Positions 1-9,186 of a DNA stretch of 64,000 nt are shown piece after piece. Numbering within the stretch: position 1 is the first letter of the stretch; each line of letters begins with the position of its first letter. The translations under genes were made by a program, and so were the position numbers. The notes beneath the pieces are model-generated. The model did not search any database, had not been told where the DNA came from, and worked only from the letters and a program-made list of their open reading frames with translations. Source of the stretch: Butyrivibrio sp. CB08 (GTDB taxonomy: Bacteria > Bacillota > Clostridia > Lachnospirales > Lachnospiraceae); the NCBI RefSeq assembly GCF_003625485.1, contig NZ_RAIR01000007.1, positions 124,001-188,000 on the forward strand. Direction: 5' to 3'.

Positions 1-43
1 CCTTATCTCTATCTTTTCCAACTATCCCTGCTATACCACACAT
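1..43 (-). CDS. Asparagine synthase (glutamine-hydrolysing), N-terminal fragment cut by window edge
   Basis: The reverse strand opens with ATG and reads MCGIAGIVGKDRDK before the window ends. Met-Cys-Gly-Ile is the hallmark N-terminus of class II (Ntn) glutamine amidotransferases of the asparagine synthetase B family, where Cys2 is the nucleophile after removal of Met1. The start lies 6 nt downstream of the preceding stop codon, so the gene belongs to the same operon. In surface polysaccharide loci such enzymes may amidate uronic acids rather than aspartate. Only 14 codons are visible, so everything beyond the glutaminase start is inference. Confidence 0.6.
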   Translation of the reverse strand, partial: MCGIAGIVGKDRDK

Positions 44-49
44 AAATAA

Positions 50-1681
50 TTAGGCTCCATTCTTCATTCCTTCTATGTTCATACCCAAAAGAATAATAAT
101 TCCTGTACAAGCCAAAGGAATGTCATCCTCTTTTGCTTTTTTTGATAAGATTTCATAATCTTTACATATCTGAAAGCATTTCAGCCACGCATCAGTCTGT
201 CTTGCTGCAGCATAGTCTACATCCCAGTAATTTTGTGTAATATCTTTCCACTTCAATCCTAATGTCCGCCTCACCCTTGCAGTCACCCTTGATGCCCAGA
301 AAAAACCTTTTTTAATTCTTTCGTATGTAAGCTTTATAGGATTAACTGTCATGGAATATCCCTGATCGGTCTCAATTTCTGAAAGAGCAGGGTAATCTCT
401 ATGTATCTGTCTTCTCTGCCATATTGCCATAGCAAGGAAGAACGGATTTTTATCTGCTATACTTCTTATTAGCCTTGGATCAACAAGCGGATCAGCCTGT
501 ATCATATCTCTTGTGATAGAATTGGTTATATCCGAAAAGGTGCTTCTAAGTCTGTAAAAACCAGCATGGTTAAAAAGCGCCAGCTGATCGTCCTCTACTT
601 CAAGTTTATCTTGGAATAACTCTAAAATTTGTTTTTCTAAGCCTTTGGTTTGCTGTAATATGCTATCTGAAAGCCATGCGTAACAGCCTGTGTTATGACC
701 AAATACTTTGTTGACTACATCTCGAACAGATGCTTTTTGAAAAATAATCTTGTCGCGGAAAGGATTAATATAGTAGTTTTTGTAAAATTCTCCACCAACA
801 CCGCCAAACAATAATCTGGTTCCAGCTTTTAATGACCTTACAGTTTGTAGCTGACGATAAGCTAATACTGGGTCAAAACAACCATCAAAAAAGTCATAAC
901 TTTTCTCAATCCACCCATTCTCATGTTCATCAGAATCAAGTATCACCAAATCAACTCCAGCAATGTCTGCTATCTTTTTTGATATTGGTATATCTGGATT
1001 GCCGGCATGACCAGTTATAATTGTTTCTGGTTTATTTCCAGATTTCAAAATACTAGCAAGTATAGCCCTAGAATCATTCCCTCCAGTAACTCGCGCCCCT
1101 ATAAGATTCCCTTTATTCACACGGCACTCAGCAGCTACAAAATCATAAAGATTATGTCCAGTATATTTATCGCAAAATCGCTTAAGCCCTTTACTATGTT
1201 TTATGATTGTTTTATCTTTAATTTCATAATAATAATCGCTATCAGTTTTAGTAATTCCCTTTGCTATGGTCTTTCCATCTGCTATCGTACCCCAAGCAAA
1301 CAATTGTGCTATTGCATTCCTGTCAATTTTATCAACCCCGATGCCCTTCATAAGACTAAGAAAACTGTCTGACACACTGATAGTATTCTCATTCATATAA
1401 AATCGCTGGCTTCCAAGGTTGTCAGAAAAGAAATACTGTGAGGATATTTCTTTATCCACAATGAAAAGTCTATAATATCCATATATTCTTTCAAAATCAG
1501 CTTCCTGATTAGTTATTGCTTTGGCTATACTTTCAAGATATTTTGCCTCTCCTCCAGGTTCCAGCGATTCTTTATCATCCAGATTGTAAATATCTCCTGA
1601 TAAATACATATCAAATCTTTCCGTATGATATTCCTTATATTCACTTATACATAAATCTATTTCTCCAATTTTCAAAATCAA
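50..1681 (-). CDS. Asparagine synthetase-like protein of the polysaccharide operon, lacking the glutaminase cysteine
   Basis: About 543 residues. A PP-loop ATP pyrophosphatase signature (TGGNDSR, near residue 199) and a second loop (LLFGGVGGEF, near residue 289) mark the C-terminal synthetase domain. The N-terminal ~150 residues resemble the Ntn-fold half, but the protein starts MILKIGEI with no Cys2 nucleophile, so it cannot hydrolyse glutamine in the usual way. Homologues in polysaccharide clusters (for example WbpS in Pseudomonas) are linked to amidation of uronic acids; that role is inferred here from context. The start is TTG, either at 1681 or two codons later, behind a GGTGAG motif. 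The next gene downstream begins with the Cys2 motif, so the two may divide synthetase and glutaminase work. Confidence 0.75.
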   Translation of the reverse strand: MILKIGEIDLCISEYKEYHTERFDMYLSGDIYNLDDKESLEPGGEAKYLESIAKAITNQEADFERIYGYYRLFIVDKEISSQYFFSDNLGSQRFYMNENTISVSDSFLSLMKGIGVDKIDRNAIAQLFAWGTIADGKTIAKGITKTDSDYYYEIKDKTIIKHSKGLKRFCDKYTGHNLYDFVAAECRVNKGNLIGARVTGGNDSRAILASILKSGNKPETIITGHAGNPDIPISKKIADIAGVDLVILDSDEHENGWIEKSYDFFDGCFDPVLAYRQLQTVRSLKAGTRLLFGGVGGEFYKNYYINPFRDKIIFQKASVRDVVNKVFGHNTGCYAWLSDSILQQTKGLEKQILELFQDKLEVEDDQLALFNHAGFYRLRSTFSDITNSITRDMIQADPLVDPRLIRSIADKNPFFLAMAIWQRRQIHRDYPALSEIETDQGYSMTVNPIKLTYERIKKGFFWASRVTARVRRTLGLKWKDITQNYWDVDYAAARQTDAWLKCFQICKDYEILSKKAKEDDIPLACTGIIILLGMNIEGMKNGA

Positions 1682-1718
1682 CTCACCATCTTTCTTACTA
1701 GCTTTTTTCCAATAGTAT

Positions 1719-1755
1719 AAGTATAGTCATTCCAATGCTTGGAATGACTATACTT
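1719..1755. repeat. Perfect 17-bp inverted repeat inside the polysaccharide operon
   Basis: The arms AAGTATAGTCATTCCAA (1719-1735) and TTGGAATGACTATACTT (1739-1755) are exact reverse complements separated by TGC. It sits between the GT4 gene and the asparagine-synthetase-like gene. No T-tract follows on the minus strand, so it is not a standard intrinsic terminator. It could be an mRNA-processing or stability hairpin, or an operator. Confidence 0.8.
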
Positions 1756-1779
1756 AATTTGTATTTCTTCTAACCAATA

Positions 1780-2982
1780 TTATTGAAAAAGCTGTTTATA
1801 TTCCTTTTTAAGCTTTTCAGATTCCACCTCCCAACAAAGTTCTGTGGCTGCTTTAATTTCGTTTTCTATATACTCTTTTTTTACATTCTCATTATTGAGA
1901 ATATTAGAAAGAGCCTCATAAATATCATTTATATCATACTTCTTACACAATTCCCCAACCTTATATTCTTCCACAATTCGTCGAATCTCTGGTAAATCTG
2001 TAGCAACAACAGGCACGTGAACCTGAATTGCCTCGAATAGCTTATTAGGAAGTGCAAAATAATAGCTTTGCACTATTGGTTGTATCAATACCATTTCTAC
2101 ATCTACTGCTCCTATATATTTCCAAAGCTCTTCATAAGAAACTGGATCATAGAATTTTACTCTATCATAAATACCGTATTCATCTATAAGTTTTTCCAGT
2201 TCTTCTCTATATTTACTGCTCTGAAGTTTCCCCAACAAAATCAGGCATAACCTTTCATCCAATGATAAAACGTTTAGGCATTCCTCTATTCCACGCCCGC
2301 AACAGATTGCGCCATGGTACATGAGTAATGGTCCTTCAGCCCTTTTAAAATCGGAAAGGAATTTTGAACGAACATATCTGCACTCCTCTTCATTGACAGT
2401 CCAACGAGGTGGAATATTTCTGACTACTACCGGTCTCTTTTTTAATCTATGTATTTTAACAACCTCATCAGCAATGCTGTCATTGACAACAATCATAAAT
2501 GCGCTTTTGCTGATGAGAAGTCTCTCTAACTTAGTGATAATCCATTTCTGTAGCCTATTACGCTTAACATTTCTACCTATTTCAAATTCATGTGAGTCAT
2601 AAACCAGCTTTGCTTTATTATTCTCTTTTGAAAACCAATTAGAAATCCACGCAATGGTAAGACCTATAATATCATGACCACTAATGATATCCGCTTGTAA
2701 CAAGTGAACATATCTAGCCCATGTAAAAACAGAAATAATACGATTCAATGATGATGGTAAGAACTTAACTGGCCTTGAAGATAATCGATGCACCTCATAT
2801 CCATCCACATTCTCCACTCTTCCATAATCACCGATGTCGCCCTTTGCAACAACTTCTATTTTTGCACCTAATTCTCTGCAAACTGAAAGCTCTTTTTTGT
2901 CACGACTTTCATTCTCCCACTCATTTATACATACCTTAACAACTAATGTACCGCATGAAGAATCATCTTCTTTTCTATACAT
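1780..2982 (-). CDS. GT4 family glycosyltransferase
   Basis: 400 residues with a GT-B architecture: an N-terminal acceptor domain and a C-terminal nucleotide-sugar domain. The C-terminal half carries the segment LFEAIQVHVPVVATDLPEI, the E-x7-E-like donor-binding region of GT4 enzymes, preceded by a LLMYHGAICCGRGIEE segment typical of the linker and first Rossmann strand. No membrane segment or signal is seen, so it should act at the cytoplasmic face on the lipid-linked repeat unit. ATG at 2982 has AAGGA eight bases upstream. Donor and linkage cannot be read from sequence. It is the third GT4 enzyme of the operon in transcription order. Confidence 0.85.
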   Translation of the reverse strand: MYRKEDDSSCGTLVVKVCINEWENESRDKKELSVCRELGAKIEVVAKGDIGDYGRVENVDGYEVHRLSSRPVKFLPSSLNRIISVFTWARYVHLLQADIISGHDIIGLTIAWISNWFSKENNKAKLVYDSHEFEIGRNVKRNRLQKWIITKLERLLISKSAFMIVVNDSIADEVVKIHRLKKRPVVVRNIPPRWTVNEEECRYVRSKFLSDFKRAEGPLLMYHGAICCGRGIEECLNVLSLDERLCLILLGKLQSSKYREELEKLIDEYGIYDRVKFYDPVSYEELWKYIGAVDVEMVLIQPIVQSYYFALPNKLFEAIQVHVPVVATDLPEIRRIVEEYKVGELCKKYDINDIYEALSNILNNENVKKEYIENEIKAATELCWEVESEKLKKEYKQLFQ

Positions 2983-3026
2983 GAATAATATCCTTAAAAC
3001 TTTTTTGTAGGTTCAAAAAGCTATAT

Positions 3027-4154
3027 TTACTTCTTAATACGCCTCTTAACGCTCTGCATCAACTTCATCAATTTCTTGTTGTTCTTATAGTCATCTTCCG
3101 TCTTATTCGGTGCCGCCATAAGAGCGTTCCATTCATCAATAGAAATATCCAGTTTCTTGAGAATATAATCACGATCTTCCAGCATCTGTACCTCAGTATA
3201 TGCCGAATCGTCGGACATTTCACGAAGCCCTTCTTCTCTTGATATCTCGCCTCCAACTATAAGACTTGAAATATGGGCTCTCTTCTTTTCATACCTAAAT
3301 TTTTTTGGCAAATAATATGATTGGAAAAACTTTGTAAACCTTGATTCAAAATGTTTACCTCCATAATAATTCCAATCGAATTCATTATGTAAAACCTCTA
3401 TCGCCATTTTTTTGGAGTATGGAACATAATTAAGCAGATTAACTCTTTTGGTTTTACCCAAGTAAGTCAAGGAATATGTGAATAAAGACATTTTGGGATA
3501 TTTCCTTAATGACACTTTTCCTCGACCACACTTCTTATAAACATCCTTAATGTTCTTATAATCTATCGCAGCATAACCATAGTTGGATGGAAGGATTCCT
3601 TCTGTCTGATAATTACTGCCATTAAGCATATAATCTATCCCATACTTCCTCGCAAACTTATATGTTCCAGCAAGAAAAGCATGATCCTGCACAACATCAA
3701 GATTTGGTAATCCAGAAAACATATATGCTCGTTGCAGCTCCTTAATAGTAGTCCAATCAACTACAATCGTATGAAGCTCTATATCCAGCGCTTTACACAA
3801 TTTTTTTATGTTTTCAACAGCAACATCAGTATTCCATCCAGCATCCACATGTGTTGCAAGAATACGAAGGCCTGCTTTTTTTGCAATATATGCTAAATAA
3901 GCACTATCAACTCCACCGGATATTCCTAGAACACAATCAAACTCCTTGCCTTTTCCATGTTCCTTTATCTCTTGAATAATTGAATTAAATGCAATCTCTT
4001 TCTCTTGATCTGTTTTAGGTAACTTATCAACTACGCTATCAAAATCACGACAATGATTACACACTCCATTATTATCAAAAGTAATCAATGGATCTGATTT
4101 ATTGTCCATGATACATCGTGTACATATTTGGTAGTCCAATCTTAATTCCTCCAA
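3027..4154 (-). CDS. N-acetyl sugar amidotransferase (WbpG/PseA type)
   Basis: 375 residues. The N-terminus has a CTRC...CNHC four-cysteine cluster (about residues 11-37), followed by a PP-loop SGGVDS near residue 80, the layout of N-acetyl sugar amidotransferases (family TIGR03573 by my recognition). In P. aeruginosa O5, WbpG works with HisH2 and HisF2 to turn a C3 acetamido group into an acetamidino group on a nucleotide-sugar uronic acid. PseA does the analogous step on flagellin sugars. Here the gene is 3 nt downstream of hisF and in the same operon as hisH, which strongly supports the amidination module. The target sugar is inferred from the dehydrogenase, Gfo/Idh and DegT genes upstream. 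Confidence 0.85.
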   Translation of the reverse strand: MEELRLDYQICTRCIMDNKSDPLITFDNNGVCNHCRDFDSVVDKLPKTDQEKEIAFNSIIQEIKEHGKGKEFDCVLGISGGVDSAYLAYIAKKAGLRILATHVDAGWNTDVAVENIKKLCKALDIELHTIVVDWTTIKELQRAYMFSGLPNLDVVQDHAFLAGTYKFARKYGIDYMLNGSNYQTEGILPSNYGYAAIDYKNIKDVYKKCGRGKVSLRKYPKMSLFTYSLTYLGKTKRVNLLNYVPYSKKMAIEVLHNEFDWNYYGGKHFESRFTKFFQSYYLPKKFRYEKKRAHISSLIVGGEISREEGLREMSDDSAYTEVQMLEDRDYILKKLDISIDEWNALMAAPNKTEDDYKNNKKLMKLMQSVKRRIKK

Positions 4155-4157
4155 TTC

Positions 4158-4922
4158 CTAAAATATACCCGCTTCCGCCTGTTCTTGTTCAGTCGGATAA
4201 TTAATTAGAACCGCTTTACGCTCCCCATAATAAACAAACATACTACCCGCCGCAACCGCATGGGCACCGCACTCATTTACTGCCTTGACCATGTCTGAAA
4301 GATTACCTGCACCTCCTAAGCAAATAACCGGAAGTATCGTATTAGATGTTATGTTTCCAATAAGAGAGTAGTCATAGCCCTTCATTACTCCATCGTTATC
4401 TATGGATTGAAGTAGTATTTCTCCAACCCCTAAGTTTTCAACTTGATGTAAGTAATCGATAATATTGGATTTTATTTTCTTACATCCATGATCTGTATAG
4501 CAAACAGTTTTTCCAAACAAGTCTCGTCTCACATCAATAGATGCCACAATACTCTGCGATCCCGCAAAAGCTACTGCTTCCCTAATAAGATCTGGTTTTT
4601 CATATAATGCAGTGTTAAATATCAATTTCTCAAATCCTATTCGAAACAGTTTTTTCACTTCGTCCATATCCATTATCCCTCCTCCGTAAGATAATGGCAT
4701 AAAAGCCTCAGTTGCAATGTCTTCTAACAAACTGAAATTGATATCATCGTTCTTCTTCACTGAAATATCAAGAAGGCACAATTCATCTGCTTCTTCTTCA
4801 TTGAATATTTTTACTGCATTGATAGGATCTCCAATATATGTTCTTTTTTTAAATCTTTCTGTCTTTACTAAATCTCCATTTTCTATGAGGAGACTAGGTA
4901 TAACTCTTGGTTTTGTATACAT
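4158..4922 (-). CDS. hisF: HisF-like cyclase subunit of the sugar amidotransferase module
   Basis: 254 residues, a (beta/alpha)8 barrel of the HisF family. Barrel segments SIDVRRDLFGK and EILLQSIDNDGVMKGYD are well conserved, including the second catalytic Asp (SID). At the first catalytic position, where HisF of histidine synthesis has IPCLD, this protein has IPSLL, so that Asp is replaced by Leu. The loss fits a role in ammonia channelling for sugar amidination (HisF2 type) rather than imidazole ring closure. The start is 3 nt after the hisH stop. No other histidine gene lies nearby. Confidence 0.85.
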   Translation of the reverse strand: MYTKPRVIPSLLIENGDLVKTERFKKRTYIGDPINAVKIFNEEEADELCLLDISVKKNDDINFSLLEDIATEAFMPLSYGGGIMDMDEVKKLFRIGFEKLIFNTALYEKPDLIREAVAFAGSQSIVASIDVRRDLFGKTVCYTDHGCKKIKSNIIDYLHQVENLGVGEILLQSIDNDGVMKGYDYSLIGNITSNTILPVICLGGAGNLSDMVKAVNECGAHAVAAGSMFVYYGERKAVLINYPTEQEQAEAGIF

Positions 4923-4925
4923 CTA

Positions 4926-5537
4926 TTAGATCTCCGTAAAATTCTTAATTAGCCACTTTCCATAGTTGTGGCTCTTCTCAGGATGGAATTGAACGCCATA
5001 TACATTTTTTTTATTTACACCTGCAGCAAATGTAATTCCATAATCGCAAGAAAACAAAATATCATTCTTATCCTCGCACTCAGCATAATAAGAATGAACA
5101 AAATAAAATCTCATTTTTTCTTTTGGATTCCGTGTTAGCGGTACTTCTTTGTTTATTTCCACATAGTCCCACCCCATGTGCGGAATATGCAAATTATGGT
5201 CAGAGATGTTAAATTTATAACATTTAAAATCAATGTACCCTAAACCTGCCTCATTTCCTTCTTCGCTTCCTTTACCAAGCATTTGCATTCCTAAACATAT
5301 CCCTAGAATTGGCTTGTGATTATCCATCACCTGTATATCCAATTCCTGCCGCAATCCGGACTCATTTAACAGTTTCATTCCTGTATCAAATGCCCCAACA
5401 CCGGGTAATATTATTTTGTCAGCTTTTTTTATGTCATCTGAAGTAGTGGCTAGAACAATCTCATCCACTCCAACCTTTTTTAGCATATTGCTGATAGAGC
5501 CGAGATTTCCAACCCCATAATCTACTATGGCTATCAT
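4926..5537 (-). CDS. hisH: HisH-like glutamine amidotransferase subunit
   Basis: 203 residues, class I glutaminase. The nucleophile elbow GICLGMQML carries the catalytic Cys and FHPEKS carries the His-Glu pair; the N-terminus IVDYGVGNLGS is typical of HisH. It should hydrolyse glutamine and pass ammonia through the HisF-like barrel to the WbpG-type amidotransferase. It is translated directly before hisF, with a 3-nt gap, as expected for a stoichiometric complex. All catalytic residues look intact, unlike the first Asp of the HisF partner. Confidence 0.88.
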   Translation of the reverse strand: MIAIVDYGVGNLGSISNMLKKVGVDEIVLATTSDDIKKADKIILPGVGAFDTGMKLLNESGLRQELDIQVMDNHKPILGICLGMQMLGKGSEEGNEAGLGYIDFKCYKFNISDHNLHIPHMGWDYVEINKEVPLTRNPKEKMRFYFVHSYYAECEDKNDILFSCDYGITFAAGVNKKNVYGVQFHPEKSHNYGKWLIKNFTEI

Positions 5538-5545
5538 TTCTCTTG

Positions 5546-6655
5546 TTATTCTCCCAAGATTGTTTTATAAAAGCTCACCAGTTTTTCTGCATCTAACTCC
5601 CAACTCATTTCTTCCTTTATGGCACGTTTACCCTCTTCTCCCATTTTTTTCATTCTATCTTTATCAGCAGCCAATTCAATTATTGCTTTCGCAACAGACT
5701 GATCATCTGTTGAATCAACCGTCAGGCCAAACGCATACTTTTCTATAATTCTGTTATAGAAAGGAAAGTTGGATAACACAACTGGCATTCCCATCATCAT
5801 ATATTCATATACTTTTGTTGGCAAATTATCAATGTTTACATACTGTGCTACAGGTTCTAATAACGACAAACCCATCCCACATTTGGCAACTTCCTTCATT
5901 GCTTCATCATGTGGCAACACTCCCATATACTCTACACAATCATATTCTGGCATGCTCTCAATTTTCTCTTTTAAATCAGCATCAATGCTTCCAATTAGCA
6001 CAAGCCGTTTTCCTGCCAAATAGCATCCTTTGATCATATGGAAGATTCCTCGAATTGCTGTAATACCGCCCACATAACAGCATTTATTAAAATCTATATC
6101 CCCCCTACTAATTTCGTCGAAATGTCCACGTTTTGGATAGTTACCAATAATCACCTTCGGAATACCTATTTTTCCGAAAAAATCTTTCCCATTGTACGTG
6201 CAGGGCTCAACCATTCCATCTAGTTTTCGAAGAATTCTCGCCTCGTATAGCTTATACATATCTGAAACAGGCTTGCGAAGAAACTCTGGAATATATGGTT
6301 TATATTCTATCTGCACTGCAGTAAACTCATGACTATCAAAAACAACTGTTTTTCCATATCTTTTGAGCTTTAAAGCTATGCTCAGCAATTCCGGGTCATG
6401 CAAATGATAGATATCAGCATCAACTTCTAACGCCTTTCTCAGAACACATTTTGGTGCCTTGATAATACGATCAATCCTGCCTTTATATTTCTCTCCAGTT
6501 GAAATGATATGTACGCCTCTATATTCCTCATCTGCTTCAGGATCATTTACCACCAAAAACACATCAAAACCATACTCAGATAGCGAAACACATTCTTTCT
6601 CGCATATTCTAATATCGTGTCTTGGATGAACGCTCGTCACATGACATACTCTCAT
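5546..6655 (-). CDS. GT4 family glycosyltransferase
   Basis: 369 residues, GT-B fold. N-terminal MRVCHVTSVHPRHDIRI and DIYHLHDPELL resemble WbpH/WbnH-like GT4 enzymes. The donor domain has YVGGITAIRG and PTKVYEYMMMGMPVVLSNF, with the usual E-x-x-x-x-G-x-P spacing near residue 290. No membrane segment is seen. It lies 8 nt upstream of hisH on the minus strand, inside the operon, and probably adds one sugar of the repeat unit; specificity is unknown. Confidence 0.85.
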   Translation of the reverse strand: MRVCHVTSVHPRHDIRICEKECVSLSEYGFDVFLVVNDPEADEEYRGVHIISTGEKYKGRIDRIIKAPKCVLRKALEVDADIYHLHDPELLSIALKLKRYGKTVVFDSHEFTAVQIEYKPYIPEFLRKPVSDMYKLYEARILRKLDGMVEPCTYNGKDFFGKIGIPKVIIGNYPKRGHFDEISRGDIDFNKCCYVGGITAIRGIFHMIKGCYLAGKRLVLIGSIDADLKEKIESMPEYDCVEYMGVLPHDEAMKEVAKCGMGLSLLEPVAQYVNIDNLPTKVYEYMMMGMPVVLSNFPFYNRIIEKYAFGLTVDSTDDQSVAKAIIELAADKDRMKKMGEEGKRAIKEEMSWELDAEKLVSFYKTILGE

Positions 6656-6699
6656 TTCTTATGCTTCTCCATTGCCAATACGTTTTTTAGATGTAAATC

Positions 6700-8022
6700 T
6701 CATAATCTCCACCACTGGAGTCCTGATGCCTTCAGCTCATCCACCTTATAAATTCCCTTAACATCAATCAAAACCTTCTCATCATCTGCTCCATCTCTAT
6801 AAAGCTTCTTTACTTTATCTAGTCCTAATTCTTTAAACTCATTATGCGCAACCGCTACAATCACACAATCGGCATCTTTTACGTCCTCAAGCTTTGTGAG
6901 TTCCACGCCATACTCATTCATTGCATCTCGCTCATTTGCCCATGGATCCACAACTAAAGGTCTTATTCTAAACCTCCCCAACTCATTTATAATATCAGAC
7001 ACTTTGCTATTCCTTGTATCTGGACAATTTTCCTTAAAAGTAAGACCGAGAATGACCACCTTACTCTTCTTAGGAGCCTGTCCCGCCTTGATCATCTTAC
7101 GTATCGCAGCATCAGCAACGTATGCGCCCATATGATCATTAACCATTCGCCCATTAAGAATTATTTGGCTATGATACCCTAGCTTTTCCGCTTCATAAGT
7201 AAAGTAGTAAGGATCGACACCTATGCAGTGACCACCCACCAAGCCTGGTCTGAAGCCAAGTGCATTCCATTTGGTATTCATTCCGTCAACTACTTCATTT
7301 GTATCAATGCTCATACGGTCAAACACCATTGCTAGTTCGTTCATGAAAGCAATATTTATGTCACGCTGAGAATTCTCAACCACCTTCACCGCTTCAGCTG
7401 TACGAAGGTTTGAAACAGGGAATGTTCCCACTTCAATTACAATGTCATAAACCGCCTTAATTATATCAAGCGATTCTTGGTCTATTCCCGATACAATCTT
7501 TCGAATATTTTCGAGTCGATGAACTTTGTCTCCAGGATTAATACGTTCTGGTGAGTAACCAACTTTAAAACCTTCTCCGCATTTTAACCTCGACTCTCTT
7601 TCGAGAATAGGAATACATACATCCTCCGTACACCCTGGATATACTGTCGATTCATATACAACTATTGATCCCTTTTGAAGGTTTCTTCCAACTATCTCTG
7701 ATGCTCCGATAACAGGTGTCAAATCTGGTGTATGATCAGTGTTTACTGGAGTAGGAACAGCAATAATAATAAACTTTGCCTTGTTTAATTCAGTCTCGTC
7801 ACAAGTAAAATGTATCTTTGTCTTCTTAATCTCCTCATTGCCTACTTCATTTGTCGGATCAATACCAGACTTGTAGAGTTCAATCTTTTCTTTGTTCAGA
7901 TCAAAACCAATTACATTTATTCCCTTCTTAGCAAAAGCATGCGCTATAGGCATTCCTACATACCCCAGCCCCACAAGTGCAAGTGAATCTTCGTTAGTAA
8001 TCAATTTGTTATATAAATCCAT
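6700..8022 (-). CDS. UDP-N-acetyl-hexosamine 6-dehydrogenase (WbpA/TviB type)
   Basis: 440 residues. It has an N-terminal Rossmann motif ALVGLGYVGMP, a central active-site segment GLVGGHCIGVDPYY with the catalytic Cys, and a C-terminal UDP-binding domain. This is the three-domain NAD-dependent nucleotide-sugar dehydrogenase layout. The stretch around KVVENSQRDINIAFMNELA groups it with UDP-GlcNAc/GalNAc 6-dehydrogenases (TviB, WbpA, WbpO) rather than with UDP-glucose dehydrogenases. It should produce the N-acetyl-hexosaminuronic acid that feeds the next dehydrogenase. ATG at 8022 is preferred over TTG at 8037 because GGAGATAA precedes it at normal spacing. The gene ends 44 nt before the GT4 gene. 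Confidence 0.85.
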   Translation of the reverse strand: MDLYNKLITNEDSLALVGLGYVGMPIAHAFAKKGINVIGFDLNKEKIELYKSGIDPTNEVGNEEIKKTKIHFTCDETELNKAKFIIIAVPTPVNTDHTPDLTPVIGASEIVGRNLQKGSIVVYESTVYPGCTEDVCIPILERESRLKCGEGFKVGYSPERINPGDKVHRLENIRKIVSGIDQESLDIIKAVYDIVIEVGTFPVSNLRTAEAVKVVENSQRDINIAFMNELAMVFDRMSIDTNEVVDGMNTKWNALGFRPGLVGGHCIGVDPYYFTYEAEKLGYHSQIILNGRMVNDHMGAYVADAAIRKMIKAGQAPKKSKVVILGLTFKENCPDTRNSKVSDIINELGRFRIRPLVVDPWANERDAMNEYGVELTKLEDVKDADCVIVAVAHNEFKELGLDKVKKLYRDGADDEKVLIDVKGIYKVDELKASGLQWWRL

Positions 8023-8041
8023 TTTATTTATCTCCAAAAAC

Positions 8042-9130
8042 TCATTTCATGATTTTTCGTTCGCCGAATCTTCCAACGAAATCCATAGTGCTGCAGTCTG
8101 TAAGTGGCAACTTCACCGGCTTGCCTTCAGCTGCAGACTTATATACAGCAAGCACAAGCTCTAGCGCTCTACGTCCATCTTCCGCAGTAACATATGGCTC
8201 CCTATCATTCTTAATGGCATCTATGACATCTGCATATAATGGTGTATGACCAAATCCGTATACATTCGGTGGATTCTCGTGGAACTGTGCCATCACCTCT
8301 TCTGGATCATCAAGCTGATCGGAGAATCTCCATTCCTCTATACGATTAACACTTGTTCCGCCTGCCTTAATAGTCCCTTTTTCTCCAAAAAGGTAAAGAG
8401 TCTCTTCCAAATTTTTGGGATAGATATCCGTAGTTCCCTCGAGTATTCCATATGAGCCATTCTTAAACTTAATAAGAGCTATTCCAAGATCTTCCGCCTC
8501 AATATAATCATGATTAAGTTTATCAGTCATTCCTACAACAGTATCAATCTCATCTCCCATCATCCATCTGAGAAGATCAGTGTTGTGGATGCACTGATTC
8601 ATTAAAGCTCCTCCATCCTGTTCCCAAGTTCCACGCCAATCAGCTCTGGAATAATAGTTCCAGTCACGGCACCAGCGAATATGAGCGGTTCCATAAAACA
8701 TTTTTCCAAATCTTCCCTTATCAACAGCATCGCGGATTTTCTGAATTGATTTATTAAAGCGATTCTGATGATTAGCACAAACCTTGACACCTTTTTCTTT
8801 TCCGCGCCTAATAATTTCATCTGCATCGGCCAAAGATAACGCAATTGGTTTTTCGATAATCACATTACATCCTGCATCTATACAATCAAGAGCTATTTGA
8901 GCATGTTTTCCAGATTCCGTGCAAATGGCTACAAGTTCAGGTTTTTCTACCTCCAACATTTCCTTATAGTTGGAATATGTATGAATAGGATTCAGTTCAA
9001 ATTTCAGGATCTTATCCTGCATATTTTCTGGATTAATATCACAGATGCCCACAAACTCAAGATTGTTCGCCTTTGCTGCCGCAATATGATTCGGACTTAT
9101 TCTTCCACATCCAATTAGTGCATATTTCAT
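8042..9130 (-). CDS. Gfo/Idh/MocA family oxidoreductase, candidate UDP-uronic acid 3-dehydrogenase
   Basis: 362 residues. The N-terminal NAD-binding motif ALIGCGRISPNH and the EKPIAL motif with its catalytic Lys (near residue 94) define the family. The GRISPNH variant resembles WbpB/WlbA enzymes, which oxidise C3 of UDP-GlcNAcA before transamination. The gene lies between the 6-dehydrogenase and a GT4 gene, with a DegT aminotransferase in the same operon, which is the WbpA-WbpB-WbpE order of steps. AAAAGGAGATAAG supports the start at 9130. The exact substrate is inference. Confidence 0.8.
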   Translation of the reverse strand: MKYALIGCGRISPNHIAAAKANNLEFVGICDINPENMQDKILKFELNPIHTYSNYKEMLEVEKPELVAICTESGKHAQIALDCIDAGCNVIIEKPIALSLADADEIIRRGKEKGVKVCANHQNRFNKSIQKIRDAVDKGRFGKMFYGTAHIRWCRDWNYYSRADWRGTWEQDGGALMNQCIHNTDLLRWMMGDEIDTVVGMTDKLNHDYIEAEDLGIALIKFKNGSYGILEGTTDIYPKNLEETLYLFGEKGTIKAGGTSVNRIEEWRFSDQLDDPEEVMAQFHENPPNVYGFGHTPLYADVIDAIKNDREPYVTAEDGRRALELVLAVYKSAAEGKPVKLPLTDCSTMDFVGRFGERKIMK

Positions 9131-9186
9131 TTTCTTATCTCCTTTTGTATTTTAAAATCTCTTGAACAGTGCATTTGTTTAATAGA

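Noticed and set aside
832-1372. Plus-strand ORFs opposite the asparagine-synthetase-like gene
   Set aside because: Shadow frames with no motif, RBS or family; the minus strand has clear domains.
4158-5537. hisF and hisH as histidine biosynthesis genes
   Set aside because: No other his genes nearby, a WbpG-type gene is adjacent, and the first HisF catalytic Asp is lost.
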